Positions 7,899 to 14,679 of a stretch of DNA of 19,875 nucleotides are shown here, piece by piece (position 1 is the first letter of the stretch; each line of letters opens with the position of its first letter). The notes under the pieces are model-generated. The model was not told the origin of the DNA. It worked only from the letters and a program-made list of their open reading frames with translations, and made no database searches. The stretch is from contig JAZQMD010000003.1 of NCBI GenBank assembly GCA_045543215.1, positions 1 through 19,875 on the forward strand, in the 5' to 3' direction. The stretch is from DXYV01 sp045543215. GTDB lineage: Bacteria; Bacillota; Clostridia; Oscillospirales; Oscillospiraceae. The translations under genes and the position numbers were made by a program.

Positions 7899-9197
7899 TT
7901 AAAAAGCCACGATGCACCCTCCCTGAGGACGGATGTGGAGAACATGGCACTTATCAGGCCCCAAAAGCTCCTCCATTCCCTTCCGGAAGTGGGAGAGCAC
8001 TCCATTAGGAACAAAGGCCTGAATCGTCCCAGCAAAGCCTCCTCCATGAACCCGGATGGCTCCAGCCCCCCCCAGCAACTCCCGCCCTATGGAAAGGGCC
8101 AGGGGAATCGCCTGCTGTCTGGGATTGGAACTGGACCAGGTATTTTGCAGATGAAGGGTGGAGGACAACCCGGATGCATTCACCAGCGCCAGAAAGCAAT
8201 CAAAGTCCCCTTTTTCCAGAGCCTGGGCTTCTTCCACCGCCCTGCGGTCATCATCATAAAAATGAAAGGCTCTCAGTACGGCTCGGTCACCGCACTTGGC
8301 CCGCAAGGCTGGGATAGCCGTACGGAAAACCGCCTCAGGTATGTCCCGTAACACCTGACCTCCCAGACAGGCGGCCACAGCCTCCATTTCCCGGGTAATA
8401 TCGGCATAATCGCCAGTAAGGTCTGCATGGCAGGAGCCGGTGTCCACGATGCAAAGAGCGTAGCCTGACTTGGTAAAATCATAATTCACTTTCTTTACTA
8501 CCGGGATATGGGGTTTCATAAAATCAATGGCCACCACTCCCCCCACGGAGGATCCCATCTGATCCATCATCCCACAGGGCTTTCCAAAAAAGATGTTTTC
8601 GGCGTACTGCCCAATTTTCGCAATTTGGATACAATCCAGCTCCCCGCCACAGCAAAAGCGGTTTAATATGTTGCCTATCAGCACCTCATATGCAGCAGAG
8701 GAAGACAAGCCGGAGCCTGACAAAACACTGGAAGTCACATAGGCATCAAACCCGGATAAGGCATATCCCATCTCCTCCACTTTAGAGGCTATTCCCCGCA
8801 CCAAGGCTGCTGATGTATTGCGCTCTTCCTCCCTGGGCCGGAGGCAGTCAAGACCTACCTCCAGGTCAGGATATCCCTCAGAGCGGACACGGATCACAGG
8901 CTTTCCGTTTGGAACAGCACAGCAGAGCATATCCAGATCCACACTGCCACACAGCACCCGGCCGTGCTGGTGGTCGGTATGATTTCCACCAATCTCCGTG
9001 CGCCCGGGTCCGCTGAACAAAACTGCGGGAGCCTCTCCCGGTTGAAAGGCAGATACCAGACCTTCAGTCACCCGAATAGCGCGGATCCGGGCCCGGTCAA
9101 GGCTGTCCCGGCTGCCGTCCATAGCATACAGGCCCTCCAAGGTCCGGTCATGGACTCCAGTGTTTAAAGCCTGGAGGAGCTGTTTATAAGAACTCAT
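7899..9197 (-). CDS. galK: Galactokinase
   Basis: This enzyme phosphorylates alpha-D-galactose with ATP to galactose-1-phosphate; it is a cytoplasmic GHMP-kinase-fold enzyme. The galactokinase signature GRTEIGGNHTDH is at about 65-76. The ATP-binding motif LSGSGLSSSAA is at about 159-169, CGMMDQ holds the probable catalytic Asp, and the third GHMP motif is GGGFAGTIQAF near the C-terminus. At 432 aa it is longer than E. coli GalK (382); the extra ~45 residues lie mostly at the N-terminus. Start ATG at 9197 has GAGGTG about 8 bases upstream. It is first in a two-gene galK-galT operon, transcribed away from galM. Confidence 0.95.
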   Translation of the reverse strand: MSSYKQLLQALNTGVHDRTLEGLYAMDGSRDSLDRARIRAIRVTEGLVSAFQPGEAPAVLFSGPGRTEIGGNHTDHQHGRVLCGSVDLDMLCCAVPNGKPVIRVRSEGYPDLEVGLDCLRPREEERNTSAALVRGIASKVEEMGYALSGFDAYVTSSVLSGSGLSSSAAYEVLIGNILNRFCCGGELDCIQIAKIGQYAENIFFGKPCGMMDQMGSSVGGVVAIDFMKPHIPVVKKVNYDFTKSGYALCIVDTGSCHADLTGDYADITREMEAVAACLGGQVLRDIPEAVFRTAIPALRAKCGDRAVLRAFHFYDDDRRAVEEAQALEKGDFDCFLALVNASGLSSTLHLQNTWSSSNPRQQAIPLALSIGRELLGGAGAIRVHGGGFAGTIQAFVPNGVLSHFRKGMEELLGPDKCHVLHIRPQGGCIVAF

Positions 9198-9267
9198 AGA
9201 AAAGCACCTCGTTTTTCTATTCTCGCGCCGACCCTTAAACAGGATAGCCGCATTCAGGAAAGGGCGT

Positions 9268-9281
9268 TGGTATATTTACCA
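9268..9281. promoter_or_regulatory. Short palindrome in the galK leader, possible operator
   Basis: TGGTA-TATT-TACCA is a perfect inverted repeat with 5-bp arms. It lies about 45-55 bases after the predicted galKT transcription start and 71 bases before the galK start codon. Position and symmetry suit a repressor site, but the arms are short and no second copy was found near galM or mgl. Confidence 0.25.
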
Positions 9282-9330
9282 TTTCCGTATCAACACAAAA
9301 GCCCTCTTCCATTATATTTTAATTCAAAAT

Positions 9331-9359
9331 AGTATAGCACACAGGGGCGACTTTCACAA
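9331..9359 (-). promoter_or_regulatory. Predicted galKT promoter
   Basis: On the minus strand TTGTGA (9359-9354) and TATACT (9336-9331) are spaced by 17 bases, matching consensus at 4 of 6 and 5 of 6 positions. Transcription would start near 9324, giving a leader of about 127 bases before galK. Confidence 0.55.
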
Positions 9360-9372
9360 TGTCCCTGGCAAT

Positions 9373-9401
9373 TTGCCTTTTCCTCTTGCGTTTGATACAC
9401 T
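9373..9401 (+). promoter_or_regulatory. Predicted galM promoter
   Basis: TTGCCT (9373-9378) and TACACT (9396-9401) are spaced by 17 bases; each matches consensus at 4 of 6 positions. Transcription would start near 9408, about 27 bases before galM. Only 13 bases separate this -35 box from the oppositely oriented galKT -35 box, so one regulator could cover both. Confidence 0.45.
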
Positions 9402-9434
9402 GGGTCCATCACCACTATGATAGGAGAACTACCT

Positions 9435-10481
9435 ATGAAGCAGCCTTCCCGCCAACCTTTTGGCACCTCCACTTCCGGAATACCGGTGGATCTTTTGTCA
9501 CTGGACAACGGCCATCTGTCATGCCGGGTTATCACATTTGGCGCCTGCCTCCAATCTTTGTATGTTCCGAATAGAAATGGCTACCCTATAGACGTAGTGT
9601 TAGGCTATGATACGCTGGAGGAATATATCCTTCGGGATGGTTATTTTGGGGCGGTGGTGGGCCGATACGCCAATCGTATTGCAAAGGGCAGTTTTTCTTT
9701 AGATGGTCGGGCATATAACCTGACAATAAACAACGGCCCCAACCATCTTCACGGAGGAAACGTTGGCTTTTCCCACCGGGTATGGACAGTGGAGGGGCTC
9801 ACTCCCACCCAGGCTGTGCTTACCTTGGACAGCCCCCACGGGGAGGAAGGTTATCCGGGTAATCTGAAGGCTAAAGTGACCTATACTCTGGAGGGTTCCA
9901 CTCTCTCCATCCGCTATCAGGCGCAAACTGACCGGAACACCCTCTGTAACCTTACTAACCATGCTTATTTCAACCTGGCCGGACACAGCTCCGGCCAAGT
10001 GTTGGCTCAACAGATTACCATACACGCCAGAGGCTATACCCCCATTGATACCACTAGTATTCCCCTAGGCTGGATAGAAGATGTGGCGGGAAGTCCCATG
10101 GATTTACGCTCTCCCACCCCCATCGGTGCCTATATTAATGAGCCTTTCCCTCAACTGATTCAGGGTTGCGGCTATGACCACAACTATGTACTGGATGGTC
10201 CTCAGGGCGTACTGTGTCCCGCCGCCCACGCTGCCTGCACAGCCACCGGCATCGCCATGGAGGTAGAGACTACCCTCCCCGGACTTCAATTTTACACCGC
10301 CAACTTCGTTGAGAAAGGCCACCCCGGTAAAGGGCGTGCCCTCTATGGCCCCCGCCACGCTTTTTGTCTGGAGAGCCAGTTTTTCCCAGACTCCCCCAAT
10401 CACCCTTCCTTCCCTTCATCTATCCTGCGGTCAGACACAGTATATGATCACATTACCCGCTTTTCCTTTTCTACCTTTTAA
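9435..10481 (+). CDS. galM: Galactose mutarotase (aldose 1-epimerase)
   Basis: This enzyme interconverts beta- and alpha-D-galactose so that imported sugar becomes the alpha form used by GalK. It is 348 aa, the normal length. Family blocks appear in order: GAVVGRYANRIAKGSF (about 72-87), NNGPNHLHGG (99-108), NLTNHAYFNLAG with the probable catalytic His176, GYDHNYVLD, LQFYTANF, and CLESQFFPDSPNHP with the probable catalytic base Glu313. The start at 9435 is preferred over an ATG at 9417 because TAGGAGA lies about 8 bases before 9435. It is transcribed divergently from galKT and converges on the mglC end at 10544, with a hairpin between. Confidence 0.94.
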   Translation: MKQPSRQPFGTSTSGIPVDLLSLDNGHLSCRVITFGACLQSLYVPNRNGYPIDVVLGYDTLEEYILRDGYFGAVVGRYANRIAKGSFSLDGRAYNLTINNGPNHLHGGNVGFSHRVWTVEGLTPTQAVLTLDSPHGEEGYPGNLKAKVTYTLEGSTLSIRYQAQTDRNTLCNLTNHAYFNLAGHSSGQVLAQQITIHARGYTPIDTTSIPLGWIEDVAGSPMDLRSPTPIGAYINEPFPQLIQGCGYDHNYVLDGPQGVLCPAAHAACTATGIAMEVETTLPGLQFYTANFVEKGHPGKGRALYGPRHAFCLESQFFPDSPNHPSFPSSILRSDTVYDHITRFSFSTF

Positions 10482-10484
10482 CCC

Positions 10485-10520
10485 AAAAAAGCGCCCCTCC
10501 GCTGTCTGGCGGAGGAACGC
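10485..10520 (-). terminator. Intrinsic terminator of the mgl operon
   Basis: On the minus strand a hairpin with stem CCTCCGC / GCGGAGG, a 6-base loop and an outer GCG/CGC pairing is followed directly by TTTTTT (10490-10485). It starts 24 bases after the mglC stop. On the plus strand the same hairpin lies just after galM but lacks a T-run, so it is at best a weak terminator there. Confidence 0.85.
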
Positions 10521-10543
10521 CCGGAAAGTCTGTTTTACAAGAC

Positions 10544-11602
10544 TTATTTCTTCACCAGGTACTTGCGCATATCCAAAGCGCAGGCAAACAGGATGATTCC
10601 CCCCTTGATGGCATATTGTAGGTTTTGATCCATACCCACCAATGGTAGGGCCACAAAGATTAGGCGGAGCATAATCACGCCGATAACAATACCGCTGATT
10701 TTGCCAATGCCTCCAACAAAGGATACCCCGCCAATTACACATGCGGCGATGGCGTCCAACTCATAGTTCACGCCGGTATTGGCCGTATTGGAGGCAATAC
10801 GGGCGCTTTCCACAAAACCTGCCCAGCCGTACATCGCACCGGCCAAGGCAAATACTAGGACTGTGGTCCTCAGCACATTAACACCGGAAACCCTGGCGGC
10901 TTCCTCGTTAGCACCCAAGGCAAACATATTTTTTCCAAAGGTCGTCTTATTCCAGATAAACCACATAACAGCGGTGAGAATCACTGCATAGATCACATAA
11001 TTGGGGATTTTAATCTCCCCCCAGGTCAGCAACGGTGGGTTTCCTACCACAAAGTCACGATACCCTTTGTCCAGTGAAGAAATGGCCATACCATTGTTAT
11101 TGCCCATGTTTACATAAAGCAACAGACAAGTATATAGAATCAACTGCGTAGCCAGGGTAACAATAAAAGGATGAAGCTTGAACTTGGCCACAAAAAAACC
11201 ATTAAACCCACCAATGAGGGCACCCAAGCCCATAGCTATTATAATGACCACCGGAATTGGAAGGGTGCCAATCTCGGGCCACATTTTATTCGCGGCATCG
11301 GAGGCCTGTAACAAAGACGCAGAGATACAAGCGGTAATTCCAACTACACGCCCGGCAGATAGATCGGTTCCAGTCAATACGATACAGCCTGCAATCCCCA
11401 AGGCCACCGGCAAGTAAGCCGCCGTCAGGGACAGTAAGTTAACCAGGGATCGGGGACTTAAAAAAGAGGGCTTGGTAACAGCCACATAGGCAGCCACCAG
11501 CAGCATAATGATAATTAAGGCATTGTTTAGCAGGACATTTCCCACCTGCTTGGCATCCATCCGAGTCACCCTGGCTGCCAAATTTTTGGAATCTTTGCTC
11601 AT
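10544..11602 (-). CDS. mglC: Galactose/methyl-galactoside ABC transporter permease MglC
   Basis: This is the membrane channel of the galactose importer and is expected to act as a homodimer with MglA. It is 352 aa (E. coli MglC is 336), with many hydrophobic segments across the whole length (BPD_transp_2 family). Diagnostic stretches are LTGTDLSAGRVVG, WNKTTFGKNMFALGANEEAARVSGVNV, which is the coupling loop, and YELDAIAACVIGGVSFVGGIG. The tail IILFACALDMRKYLVKK closely resembles the E. coli protein end. Start ATG at 11602 has AAAGAGGAG upstream. In-frame codons further upstream (to 11674) run into mglA and have no good site. It begins 16 bases after mglA and is last in the operon. Confidence 0.94.
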   Translation of the reverse strand: MSKDSKNLAARVTRMDAKQVGNVLLNNALIIIMLLVAAYVAVTKPSFLSPRSLVNLLSLTAAYLPVALGIAGCIVLTGTDLSAGRVVGITACISASLLQASDAANKMWPEIGTLPIPVVIIIAMGLGALIGGFNGFFVAKFKLHPFIVTLATQLILYTCLLLYVNMGNNNGMAISSLDKGYRDFVVGNPPLLTWGEIKIPNYVIYAVILTAVMWFIWNKTTFGKNMFALGANEEAARVSGVNVLRTTVLVFALAGAMYGWAGFVESARIASNTANTGVNYELDAIAACVIGGVSFVGGIGKISGIVIGVIMLRLIFVALPLVGMDQNLQYAIKGGIILFACALDMRKYLVKK

Positions 11603-11618
11603 GATCCTTTTCTCCTCT

Positions 11619-13118
11619 TTACACATATTTGGCAGCCAGGGTGAGGATCTCCTCCTGACTGGTGCTCTTGGCATCTACCACGCCGGCTATCCGCCCTCCG
11701 GACATGACCAAAATTCGGTCACAAACGCCCAGCAACTCAGGCATTTCGGAAGAGGCCATAATAACGCCCTTCCCCTCGTTAGCCAGGTCAATCATTAGTT
11801 GATAAATTTCATACTTCGCTCCTACATCAATGCCTCGGGTTGGCTCATCCAGCAGCAGTACCTCCGGCTTTGTAAGCAACCACCGGCCAATTATGACCTT
11901 CTGCTGGTTGCCACCGGAAAGGGAACGAATCTGGGTACGTTGAGAGGGAGTCTTAATATGCATCGCCTGAATGGCCCACTCGGTCTTTTCCGCCATGCGC
12001 TTGTTGCTCAGGCAGACACCGCCCAGCAGATAATCCTTCAGACTGGAAATCACTGTGTTGTCCCGGATATCCCGTATCCCAAAGATACCGGTAGCCCGGC
12101 GCTCCTCGGTCAGCAAGGCAAAACCGTTTTTAATAGACTCTTGGGGAGATCGGTTCTTGATCTCTCGGTTGTGAAGAGTGATGCGCCCCCCATCCCGGGT
12201 CATGGTGCCAAACAGGTTTTCCAAAACCTCAGTACGCCCTGAGCTATCCAGCCCCGCAATACCAAGAATTTCTCCTTTATGAAGCTGGAAGGTAGCATCC
12301 TTTAGGCGGGTATATCTTCCAGTGATTCCCTTCACATCCAGAATAACCTCCCCTGGTTTATTGGTTTTTACCGGGAAGCGGTTTGTTAGCTCTCGGCCCA
12401 CCATCAGGCGGATAATCTCCTCCATGGTCAACTCGCTTGCCGGGCGGGTATCCACCCAGGTCCCGTCACGCATAATGGTCACATCATCGCTAATGCGGAG
12501 AATTTCCTCCATTTTATGGCTTATGTAAATAATACCGCAGTTCTTTTTCTTCAGCATGTCGATGATACGGAATAGATGCTCTACCTCTGCCTCGGTAAGA
12601 GAGGAGGTTGGTTCGTCAAAAACTACAATCTTGGCATCATAGGACACGGCTTTCGCAATCTCCACAAGCTGCCGCTTGGACACCGGCATGGTAGACATGA
12701 CAGCCCCAGGATCCACATTTACCTGGAGTGTATCAAAAATTTCCTTGGTTTTTTGATTCATAATCCGCTCACTGACAATGAATCCGCCCACCTTGGGATA
12801 GCGGCCTAGCCACAAATTATCCTTTACTGTACGGGTCAGCGCCTGGTTCAATTCCTGGTGAACCATAGCTACACCGTTTTCCAGGGCCTCTTTCGAACTT
12901 TTGAAATTGATCTCTTTTCCGTCCAGGGTAATAGTACCGCTATCCTTACTGTAAATGCCAAACAGGCACTTCATTAAAGTAGATTTGCCCGCTCCATTTT
13001 CCCCCATCAAGGCGTGGACTGTACCGGCCCGAACCGTGAGATTGACATTATCCAAAGCCTTGACACCGGGGAATTGCTTGCTGATGCCGCGCATCTCAAG
13101 CAGTGCTGGCTGCTTCAT
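11619..13118 (-). CDS. mglA: Galactose/methyl-galactoside ABC transporter ATP-binding protein MglA
   Basis: This is a tandem ATPase of the carbohydrate-uptake-2 class that powers MglC; it is 499 aa (E. coli 506). Domain 1 has Walker A GENGAGKS (39-46), a degenerate signature VSKRQL, and Walker B IVVFDEP. Domain 2 has an altered Walker A (GLDSSGRT), which is usual for RbsA/MglA proteins, plus an intact signature LSGGNQQK and Walker B LLLDEPTRGIDVGAK. The phrases HALMGENGAGKSTLMKCLFG and TEERRATGI closely follow E. coli MglA, so mglA is preferred over rbsA or xylG. Start ATG at 13118 has AGGAGG 6 bases upstream. It is preceded by a strong stem-loop after mglB. Confidence 0.95.
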   Translation of the reverse strand: MKQPALLEMRGISKQFPGVKALDNVNLTVRAGTVHALMGENGAGKSTLMKCLFGIYSKDSGTITLDGKEINFKSSKEALENGVAMVHQELNQALTRTVKDNLWLGRYPKVGGFIVSERIMNQKTKEIFDTLQVNVDPGAVMSTMPVSKRQLVEIAKAVSYDAKIVVFDEPTSSLTEAEVEHLFRIIDMLKKKNCGIIYISHKMEEILRISDDVTIMRDGTWVDTRPASELTMEEIIRLMVGRELTNRFPVKTNKPGEVILDVKGITGRYTRLKDATFQLHKGEILGIAGLDSSGRTEVLENLFGTMTRDGGRITLHNREIKNRSPQESIKNGFALLTEERRATGIFGIRDIRDNTVISSLKDYLLGGVCLSNKRMAEKTEWAIQAMHIKTPSQRTQIRSLSGGNQQKVIIGRWLLTKPEVLLLDEPTRGIDVGAKYEIYQLMIDLANEGKGVIMASSEMPELLGVCDRILVMSGGRIAGVVDAKSTSQEEILTLAAKYV

Positions 13119-13132
13119 ATTTTTCCTCCTCT

Positions 13133-13174
13133 CTGGTGGTAAAGCCCTCGCCTTCATTCTGCCACCAGGGTGGC
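13133..13174 (-). promoter_or_regulatory. Alternative RNA pairings just upstream of the mglA ribosome site
   Basis: A local palindrome GCCACC-AG-GGTGGC (13161-13174) can fold on itself. Part of it (minus-strand CTGGTGG) is also complementary to CCACCAG at 13139-13133, which touches the AGGAGG of mglA (13130-13125). The two foldings are mutually exclusive, so they could modulate mglA translation. The stems are short (6-7 bp), so this is only a possibility. Confidence 0.25.
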
Positions 13175-13195
13175 AAAACAAAACCCAAGGCTTCA

Positions 13196-13241
13196 CAGAG
13201 GACAAACGGGGCTGCCAAATGACAGCCCCGTTTGTCCTCTG
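13196..13241 (-). promoter_or_regulatory. Perfect 19-bp stem-loop between mglB and mglA
   Basis: CAGAGGACAAACGGGGCTG (13196-13214) is exactly complementary to 13223-13241, with an 8-base loop. It sits 36 bases after the mglB stop. No T-run follows on the minus strand, so read-through into mglA is expected. Such structures after binding-protein genes are known to protect the upstream message and give more binding protein than ATPase or permease. That role is inferred here from position. Confidence 0.8.
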
Positions 13242-13277
13242 TTTGCTCCATATTGGGGCGGCAATCTCTTTGCTAAA

Positions 13278-14414
13278 TTATGCCTGGGTATTAGCGTCGT
13301 ACATGGCGTAGGGCACGCGGATTTTATCCACGTTTTCATCCACCACGTACTGTTCGGTGTTGGCCATCAGTTCCACACCGCTCTGGGCATTCTCCACCAA
13401 GGTAGTAATAGTGGCAGCCATACCCTCTGCATCCTGCTTAATAGAGCCGGTCATATTTCCAGCCTGGATCAGCGCTTTGGCTGAATCAGTAGCATCCACA
13501 CCAAAGACGGGGATAATGGTGGTACCCTCACCGTTGTTATAACCCACATTTTGCAGGGCTGCAATAGCGCCCTCAGCCATACCATCGTTGTTACAGATAA
13601 CCAATTCCACCATGTTGTTGTTATCCTCATTATAGGATCCCAACAAGGAAACCATGTAATCGTTGGCGGCCTGAGCAGACCACTTTCCGTTTGTGTCTAC
13701 CAGGTATTTGGTTGCAGCAGAAGCATCATAATAAGCCAGTTCGGGCTTTCCTGCCGCAGTCAAAAGCGCATTGGCATCCTCTACAGCAAGCTGGGTGCGA
13801 GCCTCAGCCTCTGCATTGCCTTCCTGTCCCTTAAACATAACATAGGAAATGGAACCATCACCGTTGAGGTCAACAGCATCATAGTTTTCCAGCAGGTAGT
13901 TTCCAATCATCTCACCCTGCATGTGGCCGGCATCGAGAGCGTTGGTGCCCACAAAAGCACACTTCTCATAGCTATTGATAACCTCATCAGCCACCTCACG
14001 ATTAAAAAAGAGCACCGGGATTCCAGCCGAGCGACCAGCCTCCACAATGTCCTGGGCGGGCGCTGAGGTAGCCGTCTCCACAATATTAACAATAAGCAGA
14101 TTGGCACCCGCAGTAATGGCAGTATTGACCTGGTCAGTCTGGGTAGGCTGGCTACCGGCAGCATCATAGTTGGTGTATTTCACACCCAGCGCGCCCAACA
14201 TGGTATCCATATTGGCACGGACAGTTGAAATATATACGTCGGAAAAATCGTAGTAGAATACACCCACGTTCAGCTCCTGAGCAACGGAATCATTGGGTGC
14301 ATCAGATATAGATCCACTGGAACTCGGGCTACTGTCCACGTTTTTGGAGCCGCACCCGGCAAATAGTCCGAGCATCATAACTCCAGCTAGTGCAAGAGCA
14401 AGTTTCTTCTTCAT
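13278..14414 (-). CDS. mglB: Galactose/glucose-binding lipoprotein MglB
   Basis: This is the extracellular sugar-binding protein that feeds MglAC; it is 378 aa with a lipoprotein signal (lipobox L-F-A-G-C, Cys21) and a Ser-rich linker. The Ca-binding loop DLNGDGSIS is preserved, as in E. coli MglB. Other matches are YDFSDVYIST near the N-terminus, VICNNDGMAEGA, PVFGVDATDSAKAL and the C-terminal RVPYAMYD. Compared from memory with E. coli MglB, the pocket segment GHPDAEART reads GNAEAEART, and the Asn of VLND is Gln. The Arg, Asp236-type and Asn211-type residues remain. The ATG at 14414 has AGGAGG about 7 bases upstream. It is first in mglB-mglA-mglC. No promoter upstream could be called with confidence. 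Confidence 0.93.
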   Translation of the reverse strand: MKKKLALALAGVMMLGLFAGCGSKNVDSSPSSSGSISDAPNDSVAQELNVGVFYYDFSDVYISTVRANMDTMLGALGVKYTNYDAAGSQPTQTDQVNTAITAGANLLIVNIVETATSAPAQDIVEAGRSAGIPVLFFNREVADEVINSYEKCAFVGTNALDAGHMQGEMIGNYLLENYDAVDLNGDGSISYVMFKGQEGNAEAEARTQLAVEDANALLTAAGKPELAYYDASAATKYLVDTNGKWSAQAANDYMVSLLGSYNEDNNNMVELVICNNDGMAEGAIAALQNVGYNNGEGTTIIPVFGVDATDSAKALIQAGNMTGSIKQDAEGMAATITTLVENAQSGVELMANTEQYVVDENVDKIRVPYAMYDANTQA

Positions 14415-14449
14415 TCTGTTTCCTCCTATTGGTCGTTAGGCTAATTAAT

Positions 14450-14470
14450 CTTGAGAGGAATCCTCTCGAG
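14450..14470. promoter_or_regulatory. 21-bp palindrome upstream of mglB, candidate operator
   Basis: CTTGAGAGGA-A-TCCTCTCGAG is a nearly perfect inverted repeat centred on 14460 (one G:T pair, otherwise fully complementary). It lies 36 bases before the mglB start codon. A repressor operator is the simplest reading; an RNA hairpin in the leader is also possible. No second copy was seen elsewhere in the island. Confidence 0.45.
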
Positions 14471-14565
14471 TTATTATCCTATCATCTTTTCTCCAAAAAA
14501 GCGATAGGAAAATATTCTTTTTTTATATAAAATTTTATCTGCGTTTAATTGTTAATTTAATTTTA

Positions 14566-14594
14566 TTGACATGAAGGAAACATTTTACTATAAT
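14566..14594 (+). promoter_or_regulatory. Perfect consensus sigma-A promoter for the SGNH hydrolase gene
   Basis: TTGACA (14566-14571) and TATAAT (14589-14594) match consensus at all 12 positions with the optimal 17-base spacer. Transcription would start near 14601, giving a leader of about 79 bases before the GTG at 14680. The AT-rich surroundings fit a strong promoter. Confidence 0.85.
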
Positions 14595-14679
14595 GAAAAA
14601 AATTACACATTTTCTATTATACATCTTCTTAATGTGCAGTCTTTCATTTGATTTGGTAAATAATTAGGAGGAATTTTTA

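Noticed and set aside
7812..8351. Plus-strand open frame opposite galK and the galK-galT gap
   Set aside because: It overlaps the strongly supported galK on the other strand and has no motif or ribosome site.
11799..12242. Plus-strand open frame opposite mglA
   Set aside because: It is the antisense of conserved MglA sequence; the translation has no recognisable features.
14415..14660. A clear sigma-A promoter for mglB on the minus strand
   Set aside because: TATAAT-like boxes occur in this AT-rich stretch, but none has an acceptable -35 at 16-18 bases, so none is called.
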